Both the position numbers and the translations under genes were made by a program. Shown in pieces: positions 39,784 through 48,274 of a stretch of DNA of 64,000 bases (positions are counted from its first letter, which is position 1; the number at the start of each line of letters is the position of its first letter). Source of the stretch: Macrococcoides bohemicum (lineage in GTDB: Bacteria > Bacillota > Bacilli > Staphylococcales > Staphylococcaceae); assembly GCF_003259675.1 (NCBI RefSeq), contig NZ_PZJG01000006.1:96610-160609 (forward strand). The letters are read 5' to 3'. The notes beneath the pieces were generated by a model, which worked only from the letters and a program-made list of their open reading frames with translations, was not told the DNA's origin and searched no databases.

Positions 39784-40302
39784 ATGACAGAGCGATTAAA
39801 AAAGACGATGAATGCATCAAAGACAGTAAAGACGAAACAAATCTTCCCAACTGATACGAACCATCATAATACATTATTCGGTGGAAAACTCATGACATTA
39901 ATTGATGATGTGGCAAGCATTGCGGCAACGCGACATTGTGCATGTTCAGTAGTAACGGCAAGTACGGATTCAGTTGACTTTTTAAAGCCAATACGTCCTG
40001 GTGAAGTAGTCACACTCGAAGCGTTAGTGACTTATACAGGTACGTCTTCTCTGGAAGTTTGTGTACAGGTCATTTCAGAAAATGTTATCAAGCAGACAAA
40101 ACATTTAGCCGCAATTAGTTTCCTGACTTTTGTGGCATTGGATGAAAATAATAAACCGGTCGTTGTACCTGAAGTCATTGCGGAGACAGAAGATCAAGTT
40201 TGGCTGAATGAAACAGGGAAAGAACGTGCAGAATTTCGTAAAAGCAGAAGAAATAAAAGTAAAGAACTATTAAATTTCTTCGAGAAAAATATTGAAGTAT
40301 AA
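39784..40302 (+). CDS. Acyl-CoA thioesterase (hotdog fold, YkhA/BACH-like)
   Basis: 172 residues from ATG 39784; an in-frame ATG 6 bases earlier sits too close to the RBS GAGGT. Single hotdog domain with HHNTLFGGKLMTLIDDVASI (the catalytic Asp loop) and VDFLKPIRPGEVV. Cytosolic acyl-CoA hydrolases of this type cleave medium- and long-chain acyl-CoA. The C-terminus is basic (RKSRRNKSKELLNF). It stands alone, between a hairpin-terminated small gene and a convergent regulator. Confidence 0.88.
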   Translation: MTERLKKTMNASKTVKTKQIFPTDTNHHNTLFGGKLMTLIDDVASIAATRHCACSVVTASTDSVDFLKPIRPGEVVTLEALVTYTGTSSLEVCVQVISENVIKQTKHLAAISFLTFVALDENNKPVVVPEVIAETEDQVWLNETGKERAEFRKSRRNKSKELLNFFEKNIEV

Positions 40303-40303
40303 A

Positions 40304-40337
40304 AAAACGAATCCGGATTGATTTCCGGATTCGTTTT
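40304..40337. terminator. Bidirectional terminator
   Basis: Perfect 14-bp stem (40304-40317 with 40324-40337), 6-base loop, A-tract left and T-tract right; shared by the thioesterase gene and the converging regulator gene. Confidence 0.9.
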
Positions 40338-40854
40338 ATTGTTTATGTATCTCATTCACTACTAAAAATTCAACTTCTTCATCAGTAAAGTTGTCCCAGT
40401 AATGAGGTTCGTGTGCATCAAACATATAAGATGCGCCAGGCTGTAATTCTAACCGTTTAGTACCAACTGTAAGCGTCAAAGTTCCTTTGATACAGTAAAT
40501 AAATTCAACACCGGCATGTTGACTCGAATCATCCTGACTCGCACCAGGCTGTAATACAACGCGAATTGGTGTAAATGCGCCAGGTACGCCGTTTGATAAA
40601 TTTTGATATGTAAATGATTTCGTAAGTTCTGAAGCATCAACTTCTATCTTTTCAACAGTTGTCGTATGGAAGAAATAGCTTGGATGAATTTCTAATGCAT
40701 CTGCAATCTTTCTGAGTGATGCCATCGTTGCGCTGCATTTGTTTGTTTCTAACTGTGAAAGAAAAGCGATAGAAACGCCGGTTTCATCCGATATGTATTT
40801 TAAAGTTTTATTCTGTTTCTTTCGAATTTCTCGTATCTTTTCCCCGATTGTCAT
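40336..40854 (-). CDS. XRE-family transcriptional regulator with C-terminal cupin domain
   Basis: 172 residues from the ATG at 40854 (MTIGEKIREIRKKQNKTL), RBS AGGGG; an upstream start 12 codons earlier precedes that RBS. HTH of the XRE type in residues 5-60 (GVSIAFLSQLETNKCSATMA), then a cupin sensor domain (about residues 95-170) with HAGVEFIYCIKGTL and FDAHEPHYWDN. Proteins of this layout often regulate amino-acid or polyamine use and respond to a small ligand. No operator was recognised, and the flanking genes give no clear target. Confidence 0.85.
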   Translation of the reverse strand: MTIGEKIREIRKKQNKTLKYISDETGVSIAFLSQLETNKCSATMASLRKIADALEIHPSYFFHTTTVEKIEVDASELTKSFTYQNLSNGVPGAFTPIRVVLQPGASQDDSSQHAGVEFIYCIKGTLTLTVGTKRLELQPGASYMFDAHEPHYWDNFTDEEVEFLVVNEIHKQ

Positions 40855-40943
40855 ATGAATAACACCCCTAAAATATACTTTATATATCATTATACATGAA
40901 AATTAGCATCAAATAATAAGAATATTTCAAAAAAACTAATTAT

Positions 40944-40971
40944 TTATAAAAAAAGACCCGCAATGGGTCTT
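40944..40971 (-). terminator. Terminator of the YfkAB-type gene
   Basis: Read on the minus strand, a 7-bp stem (AAGACCC with GGGTCTT) and 5-base loop followed by seven or more Ts, 13 bases after the stop. Confidence 0.8.
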
Positions 40972-40983
40972 AATGAGACATCA

Positions 40984-42108
40984 TTATTGATTCATCCTAA
41001 TTTCATTTGCTTTAAAATCAATATTCGGATAATACATATTTTTAACGAGTAGATTCGGTCCTAAACATTTCACTTTTGGACAGTGGCAATTTAGGGATTG
41101 ATTGAGCGCACTTACTTTCCACTTATCATAGATATCTTGAAGTGACGTCGTATTAATATTTTCAATTGTGCCCGTCTCATCGCCAAAGTCCGTCACAATT
41201 ACATCACCGGTAAATACGTTAACATTTAATCTTGAACGCCCATCCGGATCATTACGAACCGTAACATTTTTAGCGTTATTTACTTCTTCCAGGAATAATA
41301 AATCATCTTTATCCAATGAACAAGGAAGAATAGGTAACGTTCCGAATAACATCCAAGTTTCCTGGTCTCTAAATGAAAGTAGCTTTCTGATTGCAGCTTT
41401 CGTTTCTTCAGTTGTTAGTACATTTAAATCGCTCGCAAAGTCTGATGGGTACATCGGATGTACTTCATGACGAGCACATTTCATATCATTTACGATTTCA
41501 TTATGTATCTTTTCGAGATATGGTAATGTGTTTTTGTTTAACATCGTCTCAGCGGAGACAAACATGCCTGCTTCAGATAATTTACGTGAATTCTCAATCA
41601 TCTGTTCATAGAGCTTATAGCGTGCAGCAAGTGGGGGCTTCTTATCCATTACGTGGAAACCAACTTCTGCAAATTCATCGATTGTACCCCAGTTATGAGA
41701 AATATGCATGACATCGACTAAGTCAATAATCGGTTCATAACGATCATAATTAATCGTTAGATTTGAATTCATTTGTGTATAGATACCACGGTTCTGGGCA
41801 TATTTTAAAATTGGAATAACCGTTTCTTTAATTGATTTCTTTGAGAACATCGGCTCTCCGCCTGTAACACTTAAAGTAGAGAGATGTTCAACTTCATCCA
41901 GACGTTTGAAAATAGTCTTCATATCAATTGTGTCCGGATCTTTTAATTGCAATGTATAACCGACAGCACAATGTGCACAACGCATATTACATAATGTGGT
42001 CGTTGTAAATTCAATGTTTGAAAGTTTCGTTTCACCATATTTTTCAACGTCGTTATATGCTTCCCAAGGATCATTGTGAATTGAAATTTTGTCTTTCAAT
42101 TGTATCAT
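40984..42108 (-). CDS. Radical SAM protein, YfkAB type
   Basis: 374 residues. The N-terminal radical SAM block TTTLCNMRCAHCAVGYTL supplies the CxxxCxxC ligands, followed by LSVTGGEPMFSKKS. The C-terminal part has NCHCPKVKCLGPN, a cysteine-rich motif typical of the YfkAB group (radical SAM/CxCxxxxC family). Function unknown in Bacillus and Staphylococcus. ATG at 42108, with a modest RBS. Monocistronic, divergent from the SE1561/methyltransferase pair and ending in its own terminator. Confidence 0.85.
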   Translation of the reverse strand: MIQLKDKISIHNDPWEAYNDVEKYGETKLSNIEFTTTTLCNMRCAHCAVGYTLQLKDPDTIDMKTIFKRLDEVEHLSTLSVTGGEPMFSKKSIKETVIPILKYAQNRGIYTQMNSNLTINYDRYEPIIDLVDVMHISHNWGTIDEFAEVGFHVMDKKPPLAARYKLYEQMIENSRKLSEAGMFVSAETMLNKNTLPYLEKIHNEIVNDMKCARHEVHPMYPSDFASDLNVLTTEETKAAIRKLLSFRDQETWMLFGTLPILPCSLDKDDLLFLEEVNNAKNVTVRNDPDGRSRLNVNVFTGDVIVTDFGDETGTIENINTTSLQDIYDKWKVSALNQSLNCHCPKVKCLGPNLLVKNMYYPNIDFKANEIRMNQ

Positions 42109-42242
42109 TTTTAGCCTTCTTTCCAGTAATCGTCTTTTTCTATTATGAACGTGTGAGAATGTTTGTCAATAATAAATACATTGAAAGTTTAAGGAATCTG
42201 TTACATAATGAATACATTCATAGAATAAAAAAGGAGCACATT

Positions 42243-42401
42243 ATGACTAAAGATTCTTTAGAAGAAATTAAAGTAAAATTAAATGATTTTATGGAGACGA
42301 TTGATTCAGTAGACCCTGAAACGACAGATATTCATGATATCGATGAATGGTTAGCGTTACTTGATCAGTTAGAACAGAAAGTAAAATCTATTCAACAATA
42401 A
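42243..42401 (+). CDS. SE1561 family protein, 52 residues
   Basis: MTKDSLEEIKVKLNDFMETI start with RBS AAAAAAGGAGC; the longer open frame from 42018 has no RBS and overlaps the YfkAB-type gene. Acidic helical protein with SVDPETTDIHDIDEWLALLD, as in the SE1561 family of Staphylococcaceae. Function unknown. It lies 11 bases before the methyltransferase gene, an arrangement that is likely conserved in staphylococci. Confidence 0.8.
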   Translation: MTKDSLEEIKVKLNDFMETIDSVDPETTDIHDIDEWLALLDQLEQKVKSIQQ

Positions 42402-42412
42402 GGAGATAAGTT

Positions 42413-43792
42413 ATGGCAGATATACAAGTAAAGATCGGTCAGCAGTTTCCTTTAACAATTAAAAGACTCGGTATAAACGGCGAGGGAATAGGTTATTTTA
42501 AAAGGAAGATTACATTTGTTAAAGGGGCATTACCTGGCGAAGTAATCGTGGCACAAGTTACAGATATTAATCATAAATATTTAGAAGCGAAGATGGTTAA
42601 GATTCGTGAAAAATCAAGAGAACGTGTGAAACCACCGTGTAATGTATTTGATCTATGTGGTGGATGTCAATTACAGCATCTTTCATATAATGGTCAATTG
42701 AAATATAAGAAACAGATCGTTGAAGATGCTATTACTAAATACGCACCACACGTTAAGCTTGATACAATTAAAGATACATTAGGCATGGCAAATCCATTTG
42801 GCTATCGAAATAAAAATCAATTCCCAGTGGAGAAATCAGGACGAAAAATTCGTGCAGGACTATATAAAGAGCATTCTAATACTTTGATTGATTTACATGA
42901 ATGTATCGTACAAGATGATCGTACGATGAAGACGACTAATGAAATCAAGAAGATTATGAGTGAGCTGAATATAGAAGTTTGTAAAAATCCTTCGCGTGAT
43001 GTTGGCGTTCGACATATTATTACCCGTGTAGCACTTGCGACTGGGGACTTGCAAGTAGTCTTCGTAACAAATACGCGCGATTTAAAGAAGCAGGACTTGT
43101 TAGCAGAACGTGTGATGCGTTTACCTGGTGTTAAAGGTGTTGCATTAAATATCAATAAAGAGAAGACATCGATTGTAATGGGCAATGAGACTATCGTTAT
43201 TGCTGGTGATGAGACGATTCGTGAAACGTTACAAGATCACGTGTATGACTTATCAGCAGAAAGCTTCTTCCAGTTAAATCCGAAACAAACCGTTGTACTT
43301 TACAAAGAAGTAGAACGTGCTGCAGGATTGACAGGCAAAGAAAATGTTGTTGATGCATTCTGTGGAACAGGTACGATTGGTATCTGGTTAGCGGACAACG
43401 CCAAAGAAGTACGTGGAATGGATACGAATGAAGATGGAATCGTTAATGCCATCTATAACGCTACTGCAAACAACAAAGATAACTGTAAGTTTGAAATTGG
43501 TGATGCATCAGAGAAATTAAATGAATGGATTGAAGAAGGCTTCTATCCAGATGTAATAACAGTGGATCCGCCAAGAACAGGATTATCTGAAGAAACCATT
43601 AAATTAATCAATGGAATCAAACCGAAGACATTCGTCTATACAAGTTGTAATCCATCAACACTTGCTAAAGACTTAGCGCATTTAACGAAAGCATTTCAGG
43701 TGGAGTATATTCAGCCAGTAGATATGTTCCCACAAACAGCGCAAGTGGAAGCGGTAGTGAAACTTACACGTAAAAGAAAACTAGGGAAATAA
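42413..43792 (+). CDS. Second RumA-type 23S rRNA (uracil-C5)-methyltransferase
   Basis: 459 residues. TRAM domain (about residues 8-70), then the four iron-sulfur cysteines: PPCNVFDLCGGCQLQHLSY (three) and HECIVQDD (fourth). The C-terminal SAM domain has DAFCGTGTIGIWLA, TVDPPRTGLS and the catalytic cysteine block YTSCNPSTLAKD. It is paralogous to the gene at 20545, which lacks the cluster ligands. One of the two should be the general RlmCD; the division of labour (U747, U1939 or a tRNA target) cannot be read from sequence. RBS AAGGAGATAAG. Confidence 0.88.
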   Translation: MADIQVKIGQQFPLTIKRLGINGEGIGYFKRKITFVKGALPGEVIVAQVTDINHKYLEAKMVKIREKSRERVKPPCNVFDLCGGCQLQHLSYNGQLKYKKQIVEDAITKYAPHVKLDTIKDTLGMANPFGYRNKNQFPVEKSGRKIRAGLYKEHSNTLIDLHECIVQDDRTMKTTNEIKKIMSELNIEVCKNPSRDVGVRHIITRVALATGDLQVVFVTNTRDLKKQDLLAERVMRLPGVKGVALNINKEKTSIVMGNETIVIAGDETIRETLQDHVYDLSAESFFQLNPKQTVVLYKEVERAAGLTGKENVVDAFCGTGTIGIWLADNAKEVRGMDTNEDGIVNAIYNATANNKDNCKFEIGDASEKLNEWIEEGFYPDVITVDPPRTGLSEETIKLINGIKPKTFVYTSCNPSTLAKDLAHLTKAFQVEYIQPVDMFPQTAQVEAVVKLTRKRKLGK

Positions 43793-43882
43793 TAAATATA
43801 TTCGTAATAATTTAATATGGATGTTTTATCATTTCAAAGAGGGGTAAACAATACTATAACGATTTTAGGAGGAGTTTATCTT

Positions 43883-44398
43883 ATGAGTAAGAAAATCGCA
43901 GTAGTACTAGATAATTTATTTGAAGACGTAGAATATACGAGCCCGGTTGAGGCCCTTAAGAATGAAGGACATGAAATTACTGTAATCGGTAAGGAAACAG
44001 GTACTGTAAAAGGTAAATCTGAAGATACAGAAGTTCAAGTCGACAAAGCAATCAGTGATGTAAAACCTGAAGACTTCGATGCGTTACTTATCCCTGGTGG
44101 CTTCTCACCTGATATGTTACGTGGAGATGAGCAAGGTCGTTTCGGTGAATTTACGAAACATTTCGTTCAAGCTGAAAAACCTGTATTTGCTATCTGTCAT
44201 GGACCGCAATTATTAATCGATACAGATTTATTAAAAGGTAAGAAATTAACAAGTTTCTTATCAGTGCGTAAAGACCTCGAAAATGCAGGTGCAACAGTAG
44301 TAGACGAATCAGTTGTTGTAGATAGCAATATCGTAACATCTCGTACACCTGATGATTTAGAAGACTTTAACCGTGAATCATTAGCATTATTAAAATAG
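43883..44398 (+). CDS. PfpI/DJ-1 family protein (type 1 glutamine amidotransferase-like)
   Basis: 171 residues from ATG 43883, RBS AGGAGG; an in-frame ATG 66 bases upstream lacks an RBS. DJ-1/PfpI fold with [11 protein letters not shown] and the nucleophile elbow [12 protein letters not shown] (Cys about residue 104). Related YraA/YfkM proteins are general stress proteins with reported protease or glyoxalase/deglycase activity; the reaction here is not determined. Terminator directly downstream. Confidence 0.85.
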   Translation: MSKKIAVVLDNLFEDVEYTSPVEALKNEGHEITVIGKETGTVKGKSEDTEVQVDKAISDVKPEDFDALLIPGGFSPDMLRGDEQGRFGEFTKHFVQAEKPVFAICHGPQLLIDTDLLKGKKLTSFLSVRKDLENAGATVVDESVVVDSNIVTSRTPDDLEDFNRESLALLK

Positions 44399-44409
44399 AA
44401 TAGATTTTT

Positions 44410-44442
44410 ACCAGCTGGCATTTGTTGGCTGGTTTTTTTGTG
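44410..44442 (+). terminator. Terminator after the PfpI-family gene
   Basis: ACCAGC pairs with GCTGGT around an approximately 12-base loop that has internal pairing, followed by seven Ts. It abuts the first copy of the 61-bp repeat array. Confidence 0.7.
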
Positions 44443-44714
44443 CTAGCGATAAACCTAAAATATCGCTAGCAAGTTACGGAAAAAGAACGAAATTATAGAG
44501 ATGCTAGCGATAAACCTAAAATATCGCTAGCAAGTAGCGAAAAAAGAACGAAATTATAGGGATGCTAGCGATAAACCTAAAATATCGCTAGCAAGTTACG
44601 GAAAAAGAACAAAATTATAGAGATGCTAGCGATAAACCTAAAATATTGCTAGCAAGTCACGGAAAAGGAACGAAATTATAGAGGTGTTAGCGATAAACCT
44701 AAAATATCGCTAGC
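44442..44714 (+). repeat. Array of five 29-bp palindromic repeats, period 61 bp
   Basis: Units start at 44442, 44503, 44564, 44625 and 44686. Each 29-base unit is an almost perfect palindrome: GCTAGCGATA, a 9-base centre, TATCGCTAGC. Units are separated by four 32-base intervals that are themselves nearly identical (three or fewer changes in most), so this is a 61-bp tandem repeat and not a CRISPR array. The fifth unit lacks its interval. Changes inside units are few (for example TATTGC for TATCGC in copy four and GTTAGC at the start of copy five). No T-run follows a unit. Function unknown. Confidence 0.92.
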
Positions 44715-44832
44715 ATAAAAACCAACACCTCCTCATACAACCCAAGACTGATTTTATGCACTTACTGCTTCTTTTAATTCCAAACATTTAACCATGGTGG
44801 TAAGATGAAATTAAGAAAAGAGGTGCTTACAG
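44715..44832. other. Spacer between repeat array and transglycosylase gene
   Basis: 118 bases with no hairpin or gene seen. The RBS AGAGGTG of the transglycosylase gene is at 44818-44825. With the array this makes a 434-base intergenic region. Confidence 0.6.
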
Positions 44833-45552
44833 TTGAGAAGAAAGAAACGTGGATGCGGTTGTGGTTGTTTTTCTATTTTATTAATTCCAATACTTTTAAT
44901 GATATTATATGTCGGTTTTAATGTATATAAAGGCTTTCAGGTCGATATCAGTGAACTTCGAGCAATTGAGCAACAGCAAACTTACGTCGCGACTAAAGAT
45001 ATGCAACCTTATGTTAAGAATGCTTTCATCGCTGTTGAAGACAAACGATTTAATACGCATGACGGAGTAGATTGGTTTGGTACTGCACGTGCCATTATCG
45101 TGTCTATCAAAAACGGAGAAGCGTCACAAGGTGGTAGTTCAATCACCCAGCAACTTGCGAAGACGTACTTCTTTGATAATGAAAAGTCTATTTCACGAAA
45201 GATTAAGGAAGTTGTCGTCGCAAAGCGTATAGAGAATAACTTCTCTAAAGATCAGATTATGAGTTATTATTTGAATTCCATTTATTTTGGTAATAATCAT
45301 TATAATATTGAAAGTGCTGCGAACGCAGATTTTAATGTCAGTACACATAAAGAAAATCAATATTACCCTCAGATAACAGTACTCCAAAGTGCCTTGCTGG
45401 CAAGCAGTATTAACGCACCATCTGTTTACCATCCAGAAGCTTATCAATCAGACACTGCTTTAAAGACACGTACAAAAGAAACACTACAAAAGATGATGGA
45501 TCAGAAATTTATTGATCAAACGCAATATAATGAAGCTGTAAGTGGGTTATAA
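44833..45552 (+). CDS. Monofunctional biosynthetic transglycosylase (SgtB-like)
   Basis: 239 residues. Start is TTG after RBS AGAGGTG. A short basic, Cys-rich N-terminus precedes one membrane helix (residues 12-31), then a GT51 domain with AVEDKRFNTHDGVD, GGSSITQQLAKTYFF and KRIENNFSKDQIMSYYLN, the donor-site and catalytic Glu motifs. It polymerises lipid II into glycan strands at the outer membrane face. S. aureus has a monofunctional transglycosylase gene in a similar position. Terminator 13 bases after the stop. Confidence 0.92.
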   Translation: MRRKKRGCGCGCFSILLIPILLMILYVGFNVYKGFQVDISELRAIEQQQTYVATKDMQPYVKNAFIAVEDKRFNTHDGVDWFGTARAIIVSIKNGEASQGGSSITQQLAKTYFFDNEKSISRKIKEVVVAKRIENNFSKDQIMSYYLNSIYFGNNHYNIESAANADFNVSTHKENQYYPQITVLQSALLASSINAPSVYHPEAYQSDTALKTRTKETLQKMMDQKFIDQTQYNEAVSGL

Positions 45553-45565
45553 TATGTATAAGGTT

Positions 45566-45595
45566 AACGCTAAATATTTATTTAGCGTTATTTTT
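45566..45595 (+). terminator. Terminator after the transglycosylase gene
   Basis: 9-bp perfect stem AACGCTAAA / TTTAGCGTT around a 6-base loop, followed by ATTTTT. Confidence 0.85.
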
Positions 45596-45609
45596 ATGGA
45601 GGTTTTATG

Positions 45610-46404
45610 ATGGAGAAAAAAATCACCAAAATAGAAGTACAGAAAAATAATAAAGAACGCTTTAACTTATATATCAATGGTGAATTTTTTGCAGGTATAG
45701 ATGCTGCTACTTACGTTCATTTTAATTTGAAGAAAGATTTAGTGCTTACAGATGAAATGCTGATTAAAATTGGTGAATATGATGGATATCGTGTAGCTGT
45801 CAATAAAGCAATTCAGTATTTATCCTATAAGAAGCGAACTGAAAAAGAAGTACGGGATTATTTGATAAAGATAGAAGTTAATCCACAGGCGATAGACAAA
45901 GCAATCGATTATTGTAAAGTGAATGGTTATATTAATCATGAGGATTATTGTGTCAGCTTTATGAATACAATGCTAAATACGACTGATAAAGGCCCTGTTA
46001 TCTTCGCTCAGAAATTAAAGGAACTTGGTGTAGAGCAAAATTTAATCGATAAATATTCATATCAATTCGAAACTGAAGTTACTGATGAAAGAATAGATAA
46101 AATTGCTGCTAAAATAACAAGAAAGTACGAAAAAAAGCAATCCGCACGTATGATTCAACAAAAAATAATGCAAACTCTGATTCAAAAAGGTTATAATTTG
46201 GATATTGCAAATGATGCTTTAAAAAATGTTAAAATGGAATCAAACGAAGATGCCCTTCACAAAAATCTTGAAAAAGAAGTCAATCGTTTAGCGCGTAAAC
46301 ATGAAGGTTTTGAACTAAAGCAAAAAGTCATTCAAAGCATGATGAGAAAAGGTTTTGAATACGATATAATAATAGAACGTTTAAAGGATAGTGGACTCGA
46401 GTGA
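45610..46404 (+). CDS. recX: Regulatory protein RecX
   Basis: 264 residues from ATG 45610, 7 bases after GGAGG; an ATG three bases earlier in the same frame is spaced too tightly but is possible. RecX binds RecA filaments and inhibits them. Recognisable as three-helix repeats with YLSYKKRTEKEVRDYL in the middle and AFKNxGLE-type end LKDSGLE. Overlaps the yfhH-like gene by 4 bases (GTG start within its stop). Confidence 0.9.
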   Translation: MEKKITKIEVQKNNKERFNLYINGEFFAGIDAATYVHFNLKKDLVLTDEMLIKIGEYDGYRVAVNKAIQYLSYKKRTEKEVRDYLIKIEVNPQAIDKAIDYCKVNGYINHEDYCVSFMNTMLNTTDKGPVIFAQKLKELGVEQNLIDKYSYQFETEVTDERIDKIAAKITRKYEKKQSARMIQQKIMQTLIQKGYNLDIANDALKNVKMESNEDALHKNLEKEVNRLARKHEGFELKQKVIQSMMRKGFEYDIIIERLKDSGLE

Positions 46405-46721
46405 ATGAGAAAAAATTAATCGAAATGAATGAACATGAATTACGTGAGATTGTTGGTACTTATCGTGAAAAAGCAAGAAAAGCTGAGACGATGGGGATTG
46501 TAAATGAATATGAAGTCTGGATGCGTAAAGCTTTAATTGCAGAGAGCTATATGGTTGATACAAAAAAGGTTGAAATCGGTAAAGTGTATCAATTGATCGG
46601 AAATCAGAAAGAATACTTTAAAGTTGAGCGCATTAAAGGCGTATTTGCGTGGGGATTCAGATTAGGTTCCCAATTAGATGAAGAAGGGATACCTTTGGCT
46701 CTGTTACAGCTTGATGCTTAA
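46401..46721 (+). CDS. YfhH family (DUF1811) protein
   Basis: 106 residues, GTG start overlapping the recX stop (4 bases). N-terminal helical region MNEHELREIVGTYREKARKA, then a small beta-rich C-terminal domain with VYQLIGNQKEYFKVERIKGVFAWGFRLG. YfhH-like proteins follow recX in Bacillus and Staphylococcus; function unknown. Confidence 0.85.
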   Translation: MNEKKLIEMNEHELREIVGTYREKARKAETMGIVNEYEVWMRKALIAESYMVDTKKVEIGKVYQLIGNQKEYFKVERIKGVFAWGFRLGSQLDEEGIPLALLQLDA

Positions 46722-46732
46722 GGAGAATAAAA

Positions 46733-48265
46733 ATGTCAAATAATATTTTAGTGAGACTGGTAAATGTTACAAAATACTTCCGTCATGTCAGTGGATTCTC
46801 GAAGTTTAGAGATATTATTATGCCTGAATCTAAAAACCATCATGTGGAAGTTAAAGATGTTACGATACATCTCTATAAAGGAGAGATTTTAGGTTTAATC
46901 GGGCTACCGAACTCTGGGAAATCCGTCATTGGTAAATTAATATCGAAAGTTGTTGAACCAAATGAAGGACGTGTAAAAAACGATCATCCGACTTTTTTAG
47001 CGAGTCATAACCATATTCTTGATGGAGAATCATCAGTTAAGCAATTGATTGAATCTATCTTCTTATCTTATAATCTTCCGTTAAATTTATTTAATGAAAA
47101 ACGTAAACATGTCCTCGAATTTAGTGGTTTAAAAGATCAGGAGAAAGAATCAACAAATGATTTAACGACATCTGACCGCTCTAAGTTAATGATAGCATTG
47201 GCTTATTTTTTAAAGCCGGACGTTATAATATTTGATGATTTATATCAACATCTTGATGATGTATTTAAAGAAAAATTTGGCATGGTGATTGATTTACTTG
47301 TTAAGGAAGGCAAATCAATCGTATTAATTGAGTCAGATGTTGACTTTATTCATTCTAAAGCAAATTATATTACCTGGATGAGTCATGGACAGGTGAGAAA
47401 GTCTGGTACGCCAGCTGAAATTATTCCACTATATAATATATATGTTAAAGAATATAATAGTTGCCGTAATGAGAGTGAAAGAGAACTATTTGACTTGAAT
47501 TATAAGATGGCCAGATCACTTGATCATGATGAAGGTGATAAATTAAGTCGCATAAAACGTTATGGTAGCGTTATTGTAGATGAAAGTCTACAAAAGCTGC
47601 TTACTATGAGTGCGCTAATACTGTTTGGTATTGCGCTAATGTTCGTATTATTATTGAATAATATCGGTGTACCAAGTAAAATTACTGCTACTGAGGAAAG
47701 TAGTATTGTCGAAAAGCCGAAGAAAGAATATATCGATAAATATGCATTCGGCGTAACAAATAAAGAAACGAAGCTTACAAATACATCAAAAGATGTTAAG
47801 TTACCAGGTAATACAATACTAACGATTTCTGGCTTAAATGAAAAAGTTTACAGAGTAGATTTTGCGGGCAGCACAATGGATGTTAATAAAAAAGATATTA
47901 CTTTTATCAATCCAGCTGCACTGTATGATGAGCATACGTATAGTGAGCTAGAAGATTATATGTATGGTAACTATGTTAACTTTAGAGAATTCTTTAATAG
48001 TTATTTAGGCAAAAGCCATGCAACAATCAATAAAGAGTTATATCCGGAAACAAAAGATCGATATAAAGTTAAATTAACAAAGAATAAAATTAATCTGCAC
48101 TTTAACGATACCAATTATATGAACGGTATTAGTTTTCCGATTGAAAATGCAGCAGGCTTAAAAAAGAAATTTGGCATTCAATCAGATGAATGGATCGTAA
48201 AAATTGGAGAGGGATATGGCATTGCGGACTTTTCGAAGAATGAATGGCTATATATTCAAATGTAG
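46733..48265 (+). CDS. Divergent TagH-like ABC transporter ATP-binding protein with C-terminal extension
   Basis: 510 residues. N-terminal ABC ATPase (about residues 5-240): Walker A GLIGLPNSGKS near residue 57 and Walker B KPDVIIFDDLYQHLDD near residue 165. The signature is LTTSDRSKLMIA, not LSGGQ, and the H-loop histidine is not visible (SIVLIESDVDF), so hydrolysis may be altered. A membrane helix (about residues 290-310) is followed by an extracellular tail of 190 residues. This layout matches teichoic-acid exporter TagH. The membrane partner is the next gene, 9 bases downstream. RBS AAGGAG. Confidence 0.75.
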   Translation: MSNNILVRLVNVTKYFRHVSGFSKFRDIIMPESKNHHVEVKDVTIHLYKGEILGLIGLPNSGKSVIGKLISKVVEPNEGRVKNDHPTFLASHNHILDGESSVKQLIESIFLSYNLPLNLFNEKRKHVLEFSGLKDQEKESTNDLTTSDRSKLMIALAYFLKPDVIIFDDLYQHLDDVFKEKFGMVIDLLVKEGKSIVLIESDVDFIHSKANYITWMSHGQVRKSGTPAEIIPLYNIYVKEYNSCRNESERELFDLNYKMARSLDHDEGDKLSRIKRYGSVIVDESLQKLLTMSALILFGIALMFVLLLNNIGVPSKITATEESSIVEKPKKEYIDKYAFGVTNKETKLTNTSKDVKLPGNTILTISGLNEKVYRVDFAGSTMDVNKKDITFINPAALYDEHTYSELEDYMYGNYVNFREFFNSYLGKSHATINKELYPETKDRYKVKLTKNKINLHFNDTNYMNGISFPIENAAGLKKKFGIQSDEWIVKIGEGYGIADFSKNEWLYIQM

Positions 48266-48274
48266 GTGTGAATC

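Noticed and set aside
40336..42108. XRE-cupin regulator and radical SAM gene as a natural-product cluster
   Set aside because: The radical SAM protein is the widespread YfkAB type with its own terminator, and no precursor peptide or exporter gene is present.
42018..42242. Longer N-terminus for the SE1561 family gene
   Set aside because: It overlaps the YfkAB-type gene on the opposite strand, lacks an RBS, and the family starts at the ATG at 42243.
44442..44714. Possible CRISPR array (29-bp repeats, 32-bp spacing)
   Set aside because: The 32-base intervals are near-identical copies, not unique spacers, and no cas gene is in the window. It is a 61-bp tandem repeat.
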